From: CAVYWD01 sp963772225
GTDB taxonomy: Bacteria; Myxococcota; Myxococcia; Myxococcales; UBA5297
NCBI GenBank assembly: GCA_963772225.1
Contig: CAVYWD010000001.1
Coordinates: 1,116,001 to 1,180,000, forward strand
Reading direction: 5' to 3'
DNA length: 64,000 nucleotides
The stretch's first letter is position 1; each line of letters opens with the position of its first letter. A program made the translations under genes and the position numbers. The notes under the pieces were generated by a model. It ran no database searches. It saw only the letters and a program-made list of their open reading frames with translations, and was not told the origin of the DNA. This document shows, piece by piece, positions 9,664-17,817 of this stretch.

Positions 9664-10005
9664 TCAGCGACAGAGCTTGGTCAGCATGGCGACGATGCGC
9701 TCAAGCAGCTCGCAGCCTCGCCGATGTGCGGCAGCGTCGATGATTTTGAGCACGAGCAGGGCACCCAGGGCGGCGGCGCACTCCATCGCCGAACCGCGGG
9801 CAATGGCGTAGGTACGAGCTGCGTCTGCTTGTCCTGTCCGTCCAGCTGCTTCGGCGATGTTCAAGGGGATCGAACTGGCTGCTCGCCGAAGCTGGTCCAA
9901 GAGTGCGGAGTTCCCTCGAGGTGCATCGGATGAAAGCTAGCTGCGAAGCAAGGCAAGAAGCTCGATGGCTCGCTGGTAGTCATCCATCTTTTGGAAGCTG
10001 AGCAT
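9664..10005 (-). pseudogene. Four-helix-bundle (S23 / 23S rRNA intervening-sequence-type) protein, interrupted by a stop codon
   Basis: From ATG 10005 the frame reads MLSFQKMDDYQRAIELLALL, then TAG at 9937-9939, then in the same frame DQLRRAASSIPLNIAEAAG and a helical tail ending at 9664. The LRRAA.SIPLNIAEG-type motif is the hallmark of the S23/IVP family, known from rRNA intervening sequences and from retroelement accessory proteins (Avd). Full length would be 113 residues, normal for the family. The in-frame TAG makes it a pseudogene unless it is read through or translation restarts downstream. Inverted repeats lie immediately outside both ends, which ties the gene to the putative mobile unit. 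Confidence 0.7.
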
Positions 10006-10027
10006 TCTGATCGCATGGCAAGCACCT

Positions 10028-10090
10028 CCGACACGACCGCCCACGGCCACGTCGCCGTCGCCGTCGCCGTCGCCGACCACGCCCACGTCG
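10028..10090 (-). repeat. Right arm of inner inverted repeat
   Basis: Reverse-complement partner of 9600-9660, with four GGCGAC units instead of two, lying about 22 bp upstream of the four-helix-bundle start codon. Confidence 0.8.
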
Positions 10091-10609
10091 AGCGCCCACG
10101 TCAACGTGCGTGCCCGAAGAGGCGGTATGCTCGGCGGCGCTGGCATGCGGAGAAATCGACGCTCTCTGACCCCTCGCTCTCCAGCAGCGGGGGAGCCTGA
10201 GGACGCTCTGCCGATGGGTTCTCTGTCCCTCGTGAATCCCGAGCCGAGATCCGCTCTCGCACCTCCTGAGGCAAGAAACGATGGGAGTCGTGGAACCGGC
10301 CCTGTGGCCTTCGAGATCGCCGCAGCGGTTCTTGTGTGCCCGCAGGCCAAAGCAGTTGGCCGAGAAACCCTTCTAGAAGAGCTCGGGCCGGCTCGGCGCC
10401 CCATCCACCCCTGAGAACGGCTTCGTTCAACTCGACGTTTGCGCGGCGCGCTACGATGCGAGCGCCTTGCTCGCGTCCACCGCGCCGCGCAAACGCCTGT
10501 TGGTTTTGTGCTCCACCAGAGCCCCGGAGACTTGGCCCGTCGAACGGGCTCTCGGACCTGGGGCCTTTCGCGGTATGAAGGCGGTCCCCTATTCCTCAAG
10601 GAGAGATTC
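10091..10609. other. Non-coding stretch with the outer inverted-repeat arm and upstream region of the FKBP gene
   Basis: No convincing gene. It holds the right outer repeat (10418-10431) and, at its end, the leader of the FKBP gene. Open frames here are short, Arg/Pro/Ser-rich and resemble no family, as expected for chance frames in GC-rich DNA. Confidence 0.5.
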
Positions 10610-11059
10610 ATGCGTTCGACCGCTGCCGTTCTCGCCGTCTGCCTCTTCTCCGCTCCCGCGCTGGCCGCCGACCCCAAGGAGGGCGACGCCAAGGTCCTCG
10701 CCGACGCCGCCAAGGAGAAGGGCGCGGTGAAGACCGCCTCCGGGCTGGTCTACGTTCCCCTCAAGGAGGGCACCGGCCCGAGCCCCAAGGCCACCGACCG
10801 GGTCCGCGTGCACTACGAGGGCAAGCTCCCCGACGGCAAGGTGTTCGACAGCTCGATCAAGCGCGGCGAGCCCATCGTCTTCGGGCTCAACGAGGTCATC
10901 CCGTGCTGGACCGAGGGCGTCCAGAAGATGAAGGTCGGCGGCAAGGCGAAGCTCGTCTGCCCGCCGAGCATCGCCTACGGCGAGCGCGGCGCGGGCGGGG
11001 TCATTCCCCCGAACGCCACGCTCATCTTCGAGGTCGAGCTCCTGGGCATCGTGAAGTAG
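10610..11059 (+). CDS. FKBP-type peptidyl-prolyl cis-trans isomerase, exported
   Basis: 149 residues with a cleavable signal peptide (MRSTAAVLAVCLFSAPALAA, cut after ALA). The FKBP domain covers about residues 40-149, with VRVHYEGKLPDGKVFDSS, the GVQKMKVGGKAKLVCPP loop and IPPNATLIFEVELLGI, all canonical. It isomerises Xaa-Pro bonds in periplasmic or outer-membrane proteins (FkpA/Mip-like), lacking the N-terminal dimer domain of Mip. Start ATG 10610 is preceded by AAGGAGAG; it is preferred over an upstream in-frame ATG at 10439 because the signal peptide begins here. Probably monocistronic. Confidence 0.95.
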   Translation: MRSTAAVLAVCLFSAPALAADPKEGDAKVLADAAKEKGAVKTASGLVYVPLKEGTGPSPKATDRVRVHYEGKLPDGKVFDSSIKRGEPIVFGLNEVIPCWTEGVQKMKVGGKAKLVCPPSIAYGERGAGGVIPPNATLIFEVELLGIVK

Positions 11060-11084
11060 CTCAGACCCGTCCCAGCCACCGCTA

Positions 11085-11117
11085 GGCCGCGCGCCGCGCT
11101 CGAGCACGGCGCGCGCC
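11085..11117 (+). terminator. GC-rich hairpin after the FKBP gene
   Basis: GGCCGCGCGCCG at 11085-11096 pairs with CGGCGCGCGCC at 11107-11117 around a 10-base loop, 25 bp after the stop codon. No T-run follows, so it is a stem-loop that may stabilise the 3' end or terminate weakly. Confidence 0.45.
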
Positions 11118-11807
11118 CGAGCTCTCGCGAATGCGCTGCGCCGATGCGCATCGAGCAGGTCTCGCGTCGCCGAGCGCCTCGCTCGATCGCCGTCAGAACC
11201 GCCCCGAAAGACGGTCGACCGATTCCCTCTCGCCAGCGCGGGCTTAGCGACGCAGAGCGCGTGAGGGGCCGAGGTGCTCCGCTGAAGGGAGCGGTCCCTC
11301 TGGGCCACCGCTCCCCTCTTACGCCGCGGGCGAAGGCAACCATGCGCCCTGGAGCCGGTCGAGGCCGGTGATCGAACCGGCACAGGCACGGGCGGCGCCC
11401 GCAGCGCCTTGGGCTCCCTTCCCTCGTGCTCGCGCCGCGCCCGCCACGGCCCAGCGGTGGGCAGAGCGAAATTGACCCAGCAAGGGGCAACTTGGACCAC
11501 CGGGTAACCTCAGCCCCGGCCTGGGCGACGGGCACTTCTTGGGTTTCCGCACTCCGAATGCGCGGCGTATGGATTGCAAAGCTCCCATCGCGGTGTCGGG
11601 CGCCCAGCCGGGCCAAGGCGATGCGGCTGGACGGATGGCTCAAGCGGCATCCGCGGCGCGAGCAAAGGCCGCGCAGATTTTGGAGCCTCTCCTTGAGGGG
11701 CTCACCGCGCGAGCTCGAGGGCGGCAAAGCCCGAGCGCGCGGCAGAGCCTCAAGGGACCTCGACCGTCTCCGGCGGTTGGCCGAAGGCTCGAGCGAAGGA
11801 GTGATGC
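11118..11807. other. 690-bp stretch without a recognisable gene
   Basis: I see no conserved coding sequence, RNA gene or clear repeat family. The last 20 bases hold the ribosome binding site (GAAGGAGTG) of the following kinase gene. Open frames are compositional and resemble no family. It may contain decayed repeat material or an uncharacterised leader. Confidence 0.4.
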
Positions 11808-14324
11808 ATGGCCGGGGGACCGCTGCGCGTGCTTCTCGTCGAGGATGACCCGCTCGATGCGGCCTTGGTCCAGGAGATGCTGCGCGATGAGGCGCAGGTC
11901 GAGATCGAGTGCTTCGACCGGGTGACGGCCGCCCTCGACGTCCTGCAGAGGAAGGGGGCTGACGTCGTCCTCCTCGACCTCGGCCTGCCCGACAGCAACG
12001 GCCTCGAGACGGTTCGCCACGTCGTCGCCGCGGCTCCAGAGGTCCCCGTGATCGTGCACACCGGGCGAGCCGAGGAGTCGGCCGGCATCGAGGCAGTTCA
12101 TGGCGGCGCGGAGGACTACCTGGTCAAAGGGCGCTCCGACGGCCCATCCCTGATGCGCAGCCTGCGCCACGCAATCGAGCGCCACGAGAGCAAGGCCAGG
12201 ATGACCCATCTGGTTCGGGTCCTTCGCGCGGTTCGAAACGTCGACCAGCTCATCGTTCACGAGAAGGACGCCGGGAGGTTGATTGAGCGGGCGTGCGAGA
12301 TGCTGGTCGAGACCCGCGGGTACGTCGGCGCGTGGGCGGCGCTCGACGATGGTTCGGGTCGGCCGGCGCGCTGGGCCGAGGCGGGCTGGGGCGACGCGTT
12401 TGGCGGATTCGCGCGAGCGCTCGAAAGTGGGCGCTGGCCGCAGTGTCGAGCGGCGGCGGCTGTCGCTGGGCTCCCGACCCTCGTCCCATCGGCGGTCTGC
12501 GCCGGGTGCCCGCTGCTGAGCCGAGGCGGGAATCGCCCCTGCGCCGTCACGACGCTCCGGCACATCAAGCAAGAGCACGGCATGCTGGGCATCGCCTTCA
12601 CCGATCCCCTCGCCTTCGACGAGTCGGAGATGGACCTTTTGCGCGAGCTCGCCGGCGACCTCGCGTTCGCGCTCCACGGGCTGGCCACCGAGCAGAAGGT
12701 CTTGCACAAGGAGATGCAGGTTCGCGCCCGCGACAGCCAGCTGCGGGGCATCATCGAAAACCTGCAGGACGCGTACTTCCGGGCCGACTCGACCGGGCGG
12801 TTCACGGTCGTCAGCCCCTCCGCCGCCCGGATCTACGGGTACTCCTCGACGGAGGAGATGCTCGGGAAGCCCGCTGCGGAGATCTACGCCGTCGCTCAGG
12901 AGAGGGAGTCCATCTTCGAGGAGATGAGGCGTTCGGGGCGGCTGAGCGACAGGGTCGCGCTCGGCCGCAAGAAGGACGGGTCCGCCTTCTGGGTCTCCTT
13001 GAACGCGCAATACTGCCGCGACGAGGAGGGACGGATCGTCGGCGCCGAGGCGTTCGTCAGGGATATCAGCGCGCGCATGCGGGCCGAAACAGAAGTCCGC
13101 TTGAGAGACGCTGCCATCGCCGCCTCGAGCACCGGCATCACCATCAGCGACCTCGCGGGGACGATCAGGTATGTCAACGCGGCATTCGCGAGAATGCACG
13201 GGCTCGAGCCGAAAGACCTGATCGGCGCGCCCATCGCCTCGCTGTGGCGAGAGCCGCCGAGCGATCTCGTCCCGAAGGTCATCCAAGAAGGCTCCTGGAA
13301 CGGCGGAAGGGAGACCCTCCGCAAGGACGGCGCGTCCCTGAGCGTGCAGGCGACGCTGAACATCGTCCGGGACAGCCGAGGCGAGCCGCTGGCGATCGTC
13401 GGCGCCTTCCTCGACATCAGCGAGCGCAAGCGAGCGGAGGAGCGCCTTCGGCGCGAGATCGCCGATCGCGAGCGGATGGAGGTCGAGCTCAGGCACCTTC
13501 AGAAGCTGGAGGCGGTGGGCCGCCTCGCGGCGGGGATCGCCCACGAGATCAACACGCCCACCCAGTTCGTCGGCGACGGCCTCCAATTCTTGAGGGAGGC
13601 CTTCGACGCCATCGCGCGCCTCCTGCCCGAATACCGCGCCGCGCTGGAGGGCCCGAGCGCCCTCGCGACGAGCGCGCAACGCGACGCGATTCGCGCGCTC
13701 GAAGAGGAGCTCGAGCTCGAGTACCTGAAAGGCGAGATTCCGCTGTCGCTGAGCCGCTGCCTCGACGGGGTCTCGCGCATCGCGAACATTGTCAGGTCGA
13801 TGAAGGAATTCGCCCGCTCGGATCAGCGCGACCAGTGCCCCGCGGAGATCGACCGAGCCATCCAGGCCACCCTCGTCATCGCCCGCAACGAGTACAAGTA
13901 CGTGGCCGTGGTCGAGACCGACCTCGCCGAGCTTCCGGCGGTCGTGTGCCACATCAGCGACCTCGGCCAAGTGTTCCTGAACCTCGTCGTCAATGCGGCT
14001 CACGCCATTGCGGACGTCGTGAAGGACAGCGGAGCCAAGGGGACGATTCGGATCGCCACGCGTCGCGAAGGCGAGCACGTGAGGATCGACATTTCGGACA
14101 CCGGCACCGGGATTTCTCTCGCCGCGCAAAGCCACATCTTCGAACCCTTCTTCACGACCAAGCCCATCGGGAAAGGCACCGGCCAGGGGCTCGCCCTGGC
14201 GCGGTCCATCGTGGTCGACCGGCACGGCGGCTCCCTAACCTTTGAAAGCGAGCCAGGAAAGGGGACGACGTTCACCATTCGCTTGCCCGTCGGCGGCAAG
14301 GCGAATGTCAGCCCCTCGGAATAG
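11808..14324 (+). CDS. Hybrid sensor histidine kinase: receiver-GAF-like-PAS-PAS-HisKA-type-HATPase
   Basis: 838 residues, no membrane span, so cytoplasmic. Receiver domain at about 6-125 with acidic pocket VEDD and phosphoacceptor D57 (LLDLGLPDS). A cysteine-containing GAF-like region follows (about 145-305; CAGCPLLSRGGNRPC). Two PAS domains at about 315-430 and 435-560 end in ISARMRAE and ISERKRAEERLR. Phosphoacceptor H579 lies in GIAHEINTPTQFVGD, with N box NLVVNAAHAI, G1 DTGTGI and G2 GTGQGLAL. The HEINTPTQ type of H-box has an inserted helical pair. An N-terminal receiver suggests control by another kinase. No dedicated response regulator is adjacent. Confidence 0.92.
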   Translation: MAGGPLRVLLVEDDPLDAALVQEMLRDEAQVEIECFDRVTAALDVLQRKGADVVLLDLGLPDSNGLETVRHVVAAAPEVPVIVHTGRAEESAGIEAVHGGAEDYLVKGRSDGPSLMRSLRHAIERHESKARMTHLVRVLRAVRNVDQLIVHEKDAGRLIERACEMLVETRGYVGAWAALDDGSGRPARWAEAGWGDAFGGFARALESGRWPQCRAAAAVAGLPTLVPSAVCAGCPLLSRGGNRPCAVTTLRHIKQEHGMLGIAFTDPLAFDESEMDLLRELAGDLAFALHGLATEQKVLHKEMQVRARDSQLRGIIENLQDAYFRADSTGRFTVVSPSAARIYGYSSTEEMLGKPAAEIYAVAQERESIFEEMRRSGRLSDRVALGRKKDGSAFWVSLNAQYCRDEEGRIVGAEAFVRDISARMRAETEVRLRDAAIAASSTGITISDLAGTIRYVNAAFARMHGLEPKDLIGAPIASLWREPPSDLVPKVIQEGSWNGGRETLRKDGASLSVQATLNIVRDSRGEPLAIVGAFLDISERKRAEERLRREIADRERMEVELRHLQKLEAVGRLAAGIAHEINTPTQFVGDGLQFLREAFDAIARLLPEYRAALEGPSALATSAQRDAIRALEEELELEYLKGEIPLSLSRCLDGVSRIANIVRSMKEFARSDQRDQCPAEIDRAIQATLVIARNEYKYVAVVETDLAELPAVVCHISDLGQVFLNLVVNAAHAIADVVKDSGAKGTIRIATRREGEHVRIDISDTGTGISLAAQSHIFEPFFTTKPIGKGTGQGLALARSIVVDRHGGSLTFESEPGKGTTFTIRLPVGGKANVSPSE

Positions 14325-14401
14325 ATGCGCGCGCCTGCGCGCCCACCTCCGGCAGCATCGCCGGATGGGAAACGCGATGCGGCGGGGTTTGAGGTCCCTC
14401 C

Positions 14402-16057
14402 TCAGTACGAGAACGTCGACCCGCCGATGAACTCCCGCAGGATGGACGTCTGCGGCACCTCTTCGGCGAAGACGGGCACGAACAGCGACAGGAACTTGAG
14501 GAGCCGGTCCGCCTCCGGGAAACTCGGCGAGTCGGTGGGCACCTCGAGGAGGAATCGCTCCGCGTAGATCTTGAGCACCGCCGGCTCGTAGACGAGCGCG
14601 CTGTTGAAGATGGCGTCCGACTGCTCCTGGAAGGGAAAAATGTTCCGCGTCTCGCCCCGCCGCACGCTCGGCCACATCTCGATGGTCTTCTCCGCGCGGT
14701 AGTTGCGGAAGAGCCGGTCGCGCACGATGCGCCGCAGGAGCCGCGAGTCGCTGGTGAAGACCCGCTCGTGGGCGTCCACCGTGAGCTGAGTGAGCGCGCT
14801 GACGTAGCAGCGGAACTTATGCGCCGGCGGCACCGCCGCGGTGAGCCGCTCGTTCAGCCCGTGGATCCCCTCGACCAACAGCAGGTCGCCCGGCGCCAAC
14901 TGGAGCGAGTGCCACTGGCCCTTCGCCACCCGCTTGCCGGTGGGGAAGTCGTAGCGCGGCGTCTCGACCTTCTCGCCCTTGAGCAGCCGCTCGAGGTGCT
15001 CGTTCAAGAGCGTGAGGTCGATGGCCTCGATGGATTCGAAGTCGGGCTTGCCGTCCGCGTCGCGCGGGGTGTGCTCGCGGTCGACGTAGTAGTCGTCGAG
15101 CGAGAGCGCGACCGGCCTTGCGCCGTTCACCCGGAGCTGCACCGACAGGCGCTTGGCGAAGGTGGTCTTGCCGCTCGAGCTCGGGCCCGCGATGAGCACC
15201 AGCTTCGCGCCCTCGCGCTCGAGGACCCGGTCGGCGATCTCGGCGACCTTCTTCTCGTGCAGCCCCTCGGCGACCTTGACCACCTCGTTCACCGCGCCGC
15301 TGATGCAGGCCTCGTTGAACTGGCCCACGTCCGCGACCCCGATGATCTCGTTCCAGCGCCGGGTGTCGCGGTAGACGCGGAACAGGTGGGGCATGTCCTG
15401 GATCTCGCGGTTGCCCTGGGCCTTGTCCGGGAAGTGGAGCAAGAGGCCCTCGTTGTAGAGCGCCAGCTCGAACCCGGTGAGCCCGCCCGCGGCCGGCGCC
15501 ACCGGCCCGTGGAGGAGCGTCGGCAGGTCACCCACCCAGACCACCGGCACCGCGGCCCACCGCAAAGTCTTGAGCAGCCGCACCCGCTCGGTGGCGCCGC
15601 TGCGCTCGAAGAGCTCGATGGCCTCGCGGACGTCCAGCTCCTCCTCCACGAAGGGCCGGTCCTCGGCGACGACCTGCCGCATGCGCGCTTCGATCTCGCG
15701 GACGAGCGCCTCGCCGAGCGCCGGGCCCTGCCACTCGAAGAAGTAGCTGTCCCCCAAGGACTGGCCGACGCGCAGCTTCGCCGCGGCCACCACCTCGTGC
15801 GCCGCCTGGATCAAGACGATGGAGATGGACCTGCGGTAGATGGCTTGGCCCTCGCGGTGCTGCGCGGTGACCGGCTGCAGCCGCGACGGCCCGCGCACCG
15901 GCGTGGCCAGCGAGACGAGCCGGTTGTTCAGCACCGCGCCGAGGATGGGCTCGCCCTTCTCGTTGCCGCGGCCCAGGATGGCCATCACCGGCGTTCCGAC
16001 CGGCACCAGATGCTGGGAGCCGCCCTCCACCTGGACTCTGACGATGCGCGCGCTCAT
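14402..16057 (-). CDS. TGS-type nucleoside (uridine) kinase, Udk-like
   Basis: 551 residues. The N-terminal half (1-270) resembles the TGS plus second additional domain of threonyl-tRNA synthetases (IYRRSISIVLIQAAHEV); the C-terminal half (about 280-500) is a P-loop kinase with GPSSSGKTTFAKRL, DDYYVDRE, RYDFPTGKR and EGIHGLNE, as in uridine kinase/phosphoribulokinase. Proteins of this layout are annotated as nucleoside kinases; whether the tRNA-synthetase-like part binds RNA is unknown. Start ATG 16057 (MSARIVRVQVEGG) gives the usual length; a longer frame to 16291 runs into the next intergenic region. It diverges from the ABM monooxygenase gene. Confidence 0.9.
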   Translation of the reverse strand: MSARIVRVQVEGGSQHLVPVGTPVMAILGRGNEKGEPILGAVLNNRLVSLATPVRGPSRLQPVTAQHREGQAIYRRSISIVLIQAAHEVVAAAKLRVGQSLGDSYFFEWQGPALGEALVREIEARMRQVVAEDRPFVEEELDVREAIELFERSGATERVRLLKTLRWAAVPVVWVGDLPTLLHGPVAPAAGGLTGFELALYNEGLLLHFPDKAQGNREIQDMPHLFRVYRDTRRWNEIIGVADVGQFNEACISGAVNEVVKVAEGLHEKKVAEIADRVLEREGAKLVLIAGPSSSGKTTFAKRLSVQLRVNGARPVALSLDDYYVDREHTPRDADGKPDFESIEAIDLTLLNEHLERLLKGEKVETPRYDFPTGKRVAKGQWHSLQLAPGDLLLVEGIHGLNERLTAAVPPAHKFRCYVSALTQLTVDAHERVFTSDSRLLRRIVRDRLFRNYRAEKTIEMWPSVRRGETRNIFPFQEQSDAIFNSALVYEPAVLKIYAERFLLEVPTDSPSFPEADRLLKFLSLFVPVFAEEVPQTSILREFIGGSTFSY

Positions 16058-16190
16058 TGCACGATTTTGTACGTCACTTCCGGGCACGGCGTCACCTTCG
16101 CGCCCGTTGCCAAGCGCGCCGCGAGCGGCCCAAGATTCGCCGGCCGAGGCGCGTCGACAGGTCTTGCACCCACTTCTTCCAGGAGGCGCC

Positions 16191-16496
16191 ATGTACGTCG
16201 TCACCGTCACCATCCGAGTCCTGCCCGAGCACCTCGACGCCTTCATCCGGGCGACGCTCGAGAACGCCCGCAACACCCGCCTCGAGCCCAAGAACGTCCG
16301 CTTCGACGTCCTTCAGTCGGAGGAAGAGCCGACGCGCCTCATGCTCTACGAGGTCTATGCCGAGCCCGCCGCCTTCGCGGAGCACCAGAAGACCGCCCAC
16401 TACCTCGCCTGGCGCGAGGCGGTGAAGGACTGGATGTCCGAGCCGCGCTCGGCGGTCAAATTGAAGAACGTGTTCCCCGAGGACGGCCACTTTTGA
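16191..16496 (+). CDS. Antibiotic-biosynthesis-monooxygenase (ABM/LsrG-like) domain protein
   Basis: 101 residues forming one ferredoxin-like ABM domain: MYVVTVTIRVLPEHLDAFI at the start, NTRLEPKNVRFDVL, and AAFAEHQKTAHYLAW with the typical His pair. Such cofactor-free dimeric enzymes oxidise or isomerise small substrates (quinols; phospho-AI-2 in LsrG). AGGAGGCGCC sits just upstream of ATG 16191. The stop overlaps the TTG start of the iron alcohol dehydrogenase, so the two are translationally coupled and probably act in one small catabolic pathway. Confidence 0.9.
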   Translation: MYVVTVTIRVLPEHLDAFIRATLENARNTRLEPKNVRFDVLQSEEEPTRLMLYEVYAEPAAFAEHQKTAHYLAWREAVKDWMSEPRSAVKLKNVFPEDGHF

Positions 16497-17674
16497 CCCC
16501 CGCGCGCTTCGAGCTCACCACCGCCCCGCGCATCGTCTTCGGGCGCGGCCAGCTCGCGTCCCTGGGCGAGCTGGCGGCCGGCTACGGCGCGCGCGTGGGG
16601 CTCATCGCCGGGGCGCACCTGGCGCGGTCGGGGGCGCTGGCGGAGGCCCGGCTGCTCCTCGAGCGGCGCGGGCTCGCCGTCGAGGTGCTCGTCGCGCACG
16701 GCGAGCCGGAGGTGGCAGACGTCGATCAGGCGGCCGAGCGGCTGCGCGCATTCGGGGCCGACGCCGTCGTCGGGCTGGGCGGCGGCTCGGTGCTCGACCT
16801 GTCCAAGGCGGCCGCCGGCGTCGCTTCGAACGGCGGCAGCGTGCGCGAGTACCTGGAGGGCGTGGGCCAAGGGCGCGCCGTGAAGCGGCCCGCGCTGCCG
16901 CTCATCGCCGCGCCGACCACCGCCGGGACCGGCAGCGAGGTCACGCGCAACGCGGTCGTCTCCTCGCGCGCGGAGGGGTTCAAGAAGAGCATCCGCAGCC
17001 CCTTGCTGCTGCCGGCCGTGGCCCTGGTCGACCCGGCGCTGACCGACTCGGCGCCACCGGAGCAGACCGCGGCGAGCGGGCTGGACGCGCTCACCCAGCT
17101 CATCGAGCCGTACGTCTCGCTGCGGGCCATGCCGGTGACCGACGCGCTGGCGCTCCGAGGGATACGGCTCGCGGCGCGCGCCCTCCCCCGGGCGTTCGCC
17201 GACGGCGCCGACCGCGGCGCGCGAGACGACCTGGCGCTGGCCAGTTTGCTCGGGGGCCTATGCCTCTCGAACGCGGGGCTGGGCGCGGTGCACGGCATCG
17301 CCGCGGCGGTGGGGGCGCTGTGCGGGGTCGGGCACGGACTGTCTTGCGCGGCGCTGCTGGCGCCGGCCATGGAGGCGAACCTCATGGCGCTCGAGGCGCG
17401 CGACCCGGCGGGGCCGGCGCTCGCGCGGTACGCGGCGCTCGGGCCGGTGCTCTGCGGCCGGGAGCTCGCGTCGCCCGCCGAGGCGCGCCGGAGTGCTGTG
17501 GAAGCAGTGCGCTCGCTCGTCGCGGCCCTGAAGGTCCCGAGGCTCGGAGAGCTCGGCGTCTCCGAGGCGCAGCTGCCCTCGCTGGTGAAGGAGTCGCGCG
17601 GCTCCAGCATGAAGGCAAACCCCATCGTCCTCACCGACGACGAGATCCGCGCGGCCCTGCGCGCGGCGCTCTGA
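16493..17674 (+). CDS. Iron-containing alcohol dehydrogenase (group III)
   Basis: 393 residues with the Fe-ADH fold. NAD-binding GGGSVLDLSKA (about 95-105), TAGTGSEVTRNAV (about 140-155), and metal ligands in SGLDALTQLIEPY and in NAGLGAVHGIAAAVGALCG followed by GHG. Relatives reduce aldehydes or maleylacetate. Start is TTG 16493, overlapping the ABM stop by 4 bases (TTGA); the family-conserved sequence begins within ten residues. Coupling to an ABM monooxygenase suggests breakdown of an aromatic or aldehyde compound. Substrate not determinable. Confidence 0.93.
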   Translation: MTPARFELTTAPRIVFGRGQLASLGELAAGYGARVGLIAGAHLARSGALAEARLLLERRGLAVEVLVAHGEPEVADVDQAAERLRAFGADAVVGLGGGSVLDLSKAAAGVASNGGSVREYLEGVGQGRAVKRPALPLIAAPTTAGTGSEVTRNAVVSSRAEGFKKSIRSPLLLPAVALVDPALTDSAPPEQTAASGLDALTQLIEPYVSLRAMPVTDALALRGIRLAARALPRAFADGADRGARDDLALASLLGGLCLSNAGLGAVHGIAAAVGALCGVGHGLSCAALLAPAMEANLMALEARDPAGPALARYAALGPVLCGRELASPAEARRSAVEAVRSLVAALKVPRLGELGVSEAQLPSLVKESRGSSMKANPIVLTDDEIRAALRAAL

Positions 17675-17817
17675 GCTGCTCCTCACCGAAGCTCTTTCTG
17701 CGTTTCGGCGGCGCCGCCTGGCGGAGCTCTCCCGCGACCAGCCCTTCGGTGACCCGTCTCGCCGTGGCGCCCCTCTTTCTGATGGGGAGCAAGCCCCAGA
17801 ACGGCAAGAGAGCACCG

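Larger units (their letters stand above)
9530..10431. mobile_element. Candidate non-autonomous element: nested inverted repeats around a broken four-helix-bundle gene
   Basis: A perfect 14-bp inverted repeat, GTTGAACGAAGCCG, lies at 9530-9543 and in reverse at 10418-10431. Inside it, a longer imperfect inverted repeat (9600-9660 and 10028-10090) shares GTCGGCGACGGCGACG and GCCGTGGGCGGTCGTGTCGG and directly brackets the S23-like gene. The left arm also carries a short GACGTG array and the right arm four GGCGAC units against two on the left, showing slippage. No transposase is encoded. The symmetry suggests a unit that moved or duplicated as a block; direct target repeats were not identified, so the ends are provisional. 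Confidence 0.5.

Noticed and set aside
11341..11390. Possible tRNA near CCGGTGATCGAACCGG
   Set aside because: No cloverleaf with an anticodon stem or CCA-end could be drawn; the string is just an imperfect inverted repeat.
11640..14225. 861-residue minus-strand frame antisense to the REC-PAS kinase
   Set aside because: The plus-strand kinase has complete domains and motifs; the antisense frame is a GC-bias artefact.
14768..16490. Plus-strand frame leading into the iron alcohol dehydrogenase
   Set aside because: It is antisense to the nucleoside kinase; real dehydrogenase homology begins at TTG 16493.
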